Shown one piece after another: positions 15,446 to 17,156 of a stretch of DNA of 17,156 bases. The notes under the pieces are model-generated. The model ran no database searches. It saw only the letters and a list, made by a program, of their open reading frames with translations, and was not told the DNA's origin. The stretch comes from CBDUQI01 sp965369325. Its GTDB lineage: Bacteria; Pseudomonadota; Gammaproteobacteria; Steroidobacterales; JBCBZW01. A program made the translations under genes and the position numbers. The stretch spans positions 1-17,156 of the forward strand of contig CBDUQI010000124.1 in NCBI GenBank assembly GCA_965369325.1. Direction: 5' to 3'. Numbering within the stretch: position 1 is the first letter of the stretch; each line of letters opens with the position of its first letter.

Positions 15446-15486
15446 GCGGCAGACTCACAAAATCCGCAGTATACGCGCCGCCGCCC

Positions 15487-16179
15487 ATGACCCCGCAACG
15501 CCTCGCCAAACTCACCGACACCCTCGACCGGCGCCAACCGGACCTGACGGTGATCATGGAAGACACCCGAAAAACCCACAACATCGCGGCCATTCTGCGC
15601 ACGGCCGAGGCGGTGGGCGTGTTCAAGGCTCATGCAGTCTCGGCCGATCAGTTGATCCCGCGTCACCACATGGCCTCCGCTGGCAGCCGCAAGTGGCTGG
15701 GCCTTCAGATGCATGGCGATATCACCGAGGCGATCACCTCGCTCAAACACGGCGGGCACCACATCGTGGCCGCCCATCGCAGCGAGCAGGCGGTAGACTA
15801 TCGGGCCTTTGACTACACCCGGCCGTGCGCCGTATTGCTGGGGTCGGAGTTGCCGGGCGTGAGCGATGAGGCGCTACATCTGGCCGATACGCTGGTACAG
15901 ATTCCAATCGAAGGCATGGTCGAATCGCTGAACGTGTCGGTAGCTGCCGCGCTCATTCTGTTTGAGGCGCGGCGTCAGCGTGAAGAGGCCGGAATCTACG
16001 ATCAGCCCTCGCGCCTGCCGCCGGAGGTATACCGCACCACGCTGTTCGAATGGGCCTACCCGGATATTGCCCGGCGTTGCCGGGTGCGCAAATTACCCTA
16101 CCCAGAGCTGCTGGCGGACGGTCAGCTGAGCCGGAATCCGTTTGCCGATCAGCCGTCAAATAGCCATATATCGAATTAA
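15487..16179 (+). CDS. trmH: tRNA (guanosine(18)-2'-O)-methyltransferase TrmH
   Basis: The protein has 230 residues, the normal length. The ATG is kept although no Shine-Dalgarno sequence is obvious, because MTPQRLAKLTDTLDRRQPDL aligns from residue 1 with known TrmH. SPOUT-class motifs: KTHNIAAILRTAEAVGV near the N-terminus, the knot elements VLLGSELPGVSDEAL and IPIEGMVESLNVSVAAAL, and the C-terminal LPYPELLADGQL. It methylates the ribose of G18 in the D loop using S-adenosylmethionine. The last residues (SNSHISN) are encoded by an abruptly AT-rich stretch that continues into the intergenic region, so the extreme C-terminus may have been replaced by a rearrangement. Confidence 0.93.
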   Translation: MTPQRLAKLTDTLDRRQPDLTVIMEDTRKTHNIAAILRTAEAVGVFKAHAVSADQLIPRHHMASAGSRKWLGLQMHGDITEAITSLKHGGHHIVAAHRSEQAVDYRAFDYTRPCAVLLGSELPGVSDEALHLADTLVQIPIEGMVESLNVSVAAALILFEARRQREEAGIYDQPSRLPPEVYRTTLFEWAYPDIARRCRVRKLPYPELLADGQLSRNPFADQPSNSHISN

Positions 16180-16456
16180 ATGTAGCAAGTAACTAACTGT
16201 TTCATAACATATATCAGTATCTTGCTAGAGTGCTTTCTCACGCCCGCATAGAGCCGCAAAACGACATAGAACTTTACAAATGGAGTGAGTTAGTGTTATA
16301 TATAGCTATAACACATTCGTGTTACCGCAATCCTTAACTCTTGCTGCACTAATTGTCGCTTCGCTCGAAGTGATTCGCTAAGTCACTATGCGTTCCAACA
16401 GGTTCAATCCGCCTACCAGGATCTGGATGATGTTGGCCCGTGGGAGGTAGAAAACA
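16180..16456. other. AT-rich intergenic region with inverted repeats
   Basis: This 277-bp stretch is clearly richer in A/T than its neighbours, mainly from about 16160 to 16350. TAGCAAG (16183-16189) and CTTGCTA (16221-16227) are inverted repeats just after trmH and might form a weak terminator. GTGTTATA (16293-16300) and TATAACAC (16307-16314) form a second palindrome. No coding sequence is convincing. The composition suggests acquired or rearranged DNA. Confidence 0.5.
16293..16314. promoter_or_regulatory. Candidate PadR operator palindrome
   Basis: GTGTTATA-TATAGC-TATAACAC is a perfect 8-bp-arm inverted repeat about 145 bp before the padR-like start. PadR proteins often bind TGT...ACA-type palindromes near their own gene, so autoregulation is plausible but unproven. 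Confidence 0.35.
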
Positions 16457-17104
16457 TTGGATATCAAGACCTTATGTTTGGGCGTTTTAACCCTGGAGCC
16501 GGCCAGCGGTTATGACATCAAGAAATATATTGAGAACCGAATTAGCCACTTTTTCGCGGCTGGCTACGGCTCTATTTACCCGGCGCTAGCCGAACTGGCC
16601 GATGCGGGCCTGGTCACCTGTGAAGAGATTCCCCAGGATGGCAAGCCAGCGCGCAAGGTGTACCACATCACCGAGCATGGTCGGGAGTGGTTTACCGATG
16701 CGGTTCAAAAAGCAGAGCCGAGACATAAAGTTCGAAGTGAATTCATGGTCTTGCTACATTTTTCTCATATGCTTAAAGAACATCAGATTCACGCCCTGCT
16801 AGATCAGCGCCTGCAGAGCATTACCGAAGAGTTATCGGGCATCGGCGAGTATTTGGGCACGATGGGACGCGAAGGCGAACAGGACACGCCCGGAATGCGT
16901 TTCGCCGCCGGGCTGGGCCAAGCCATGCTGAGCGCAAGCCAGCAGTACATTCGCGAGAACCGTCATATGATGAGCCGGCCGATGGATACTCCGCTCGTCA
17001 GCCCAGAGCCTCGGCCCTTGGCGAGCAGCCCGATGGTACCCCAGGCCACCCCCAAACCGGCCCAACATCACATTGGGCGCAGCATCGCCCCGTGGACGGC
17101 TTGA
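16457..17104 (+). CDS. PadR-family transcriptional regulator
   Basis: The start is TTG, supported by GGAGGT at 16443-16448 eight bases upstream. The product has 215 residues. Residues 1-85 form the PadR winged helix: LCLGVLTLEPASGYDIKKYI, then the GSIYPALAELADAGLV recognition region and the wing GKPARKVYHITEHGREWF. A helical C-terminal domain of the virulence-activator alpha-C type follows (about 95-175), used for dimerisation. The last ~40 residues are proline-rich (PLVSPEPRPLASSP...) and unlike a typical PadR end, so a late frameshift or unusual tail is possible. The regulated target is not visible; it may lie beyond the window end. Confidence 0.86.
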   Translation: MDIKTLCLGVLTLEPASGYDIKKYIENRISHFFAAGYGSIYPALAELADAGLVTCEEIPQDGKPARKVYHITEHGREWFTDAVQKAEPRHKVRSEFMVLLHFSHMLKEHQIHALLDQRLQSITEELSGIGEYLGTMGREGEQDTPGMRFAAGLGQAMLSASQQYIRENRHMMSRPMDTPLVSPEPRPLASSPMVPQATPKPAQHHIGRSIAPWTA

Positions 17105-17138
17105 TTCACTCGCCTGGCGGCCCGATATAGTAATCTGT

Positions 17139-17153
17139 ACCGGGACACCCGGT
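17139..17153. terminator. Possible hairpin after the PadR gene
   Basis: ACCGGG-ACA-CCCGGT is a perfect 6-bp stem with a 3-base loop, 35 bases after the padR-like stop. The window ends three bases later, so a T-tract cannot be checked. Confidence 0.3.
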
Positions 17154-17156
17154 TAC

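Noticed and set aside
1..17156. An intact DGR template repeat or full reverse transcriptase in this window
   Set aside because: I looked for an AAC-rich copy of the variable segment with the shared 3' end on both strands and found only the two VRs. No YxDD-containing RT frame is present.
1..17156. CRISPR array
   Set aside because: No regularly spaced direct repeats were seen. The only repeats are the VR pair, the MITE ends and short operator-like repeats.

Overview
The window looks like chromosome from a GC-rich (roughly 60% by eye) gammaproteobacterium, probably marine or salt-adapted. The pointers are a NhaD-type Na+/H+ antiporter, a TrmH and a YjbQ close to the gammaproteobacterial forms, an HpaR/HpaF pair and a membrane AraC regulator. 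I cannot name the genus.

Layout. (1) 1-2975: a membrane protein with an extracytoplasmic domain, translationally coupled (ATGA overlap) to an exported DUF3857/transglutaminase-like protein. (2) 3063-5128: a DUF2306 membrane protein and a membrane-anchored AraC regulator, divergent, with a tandem direct repeat between them that could be the operator. (3) 5125-5271: a 147-bp MITE-like element with perfect 26-bp terminal inverted repeats, sitting exactly on the AraC stop codon. (4) 5421-11387: an accessory block of two large convergent genes, TIR-nSTAND1-TM-FGE/CLec and TIR-NACHT-FGE/CLec, with a reverse-transcriptase C-terminal fragment between them. (5) 11596-11669: tRNA-Arg(CCT). (6) 11723-16179: housekeeping and metabolic genes hpaF, nhaD, hpaR, a PrxQ/BCP peroxiredoxin, yjbQ and trmH. 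(7) 16180-17156: an AT-rich intergenic stretch, a PadR regulator and the window end.

The main discovery is in block 4. The last 145 bp of the two TIR genes are homologous without indels, although the rest of the proteins is different. They differ at 19 positions. Sixteen of these fall at first or second positions of codons explicable as mutated AAC/AAT, while the codons between them are identical. The 3'-terminal 39 bp are identical and are followed by matching tandem GC-rich hairpins. This is the signature of variable repeats (VRs) of a diversity-generating retroelement (DGR): adenine-targeted variation, an IMH-like 3' anchor and downstream hairpins, located in the FGE-type C-type-lectin fold that DGRs commonly diversify. 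Between the VRs lies a coding fragment resembling the C-terminus of DGR-type reverse transcriptases. No template repeat and no intact RT is present. The block is therefore either a decayed DGR locus or a pair of remote targets served in trans by a DGR elsewhere in the genome.

How the parts may work together: both TIR domains keep the WxxxE motif of NAD-cleaving TIRs, both proteins have intact Walker A/B NTPase motifs, and both carry the diversified ligand-binding module at the C-terminus. By inference they are immune-like or conflict sensors in which a hypervariable lectin-fold receptor triggers a STAND NTPase switch and a TIR effector.
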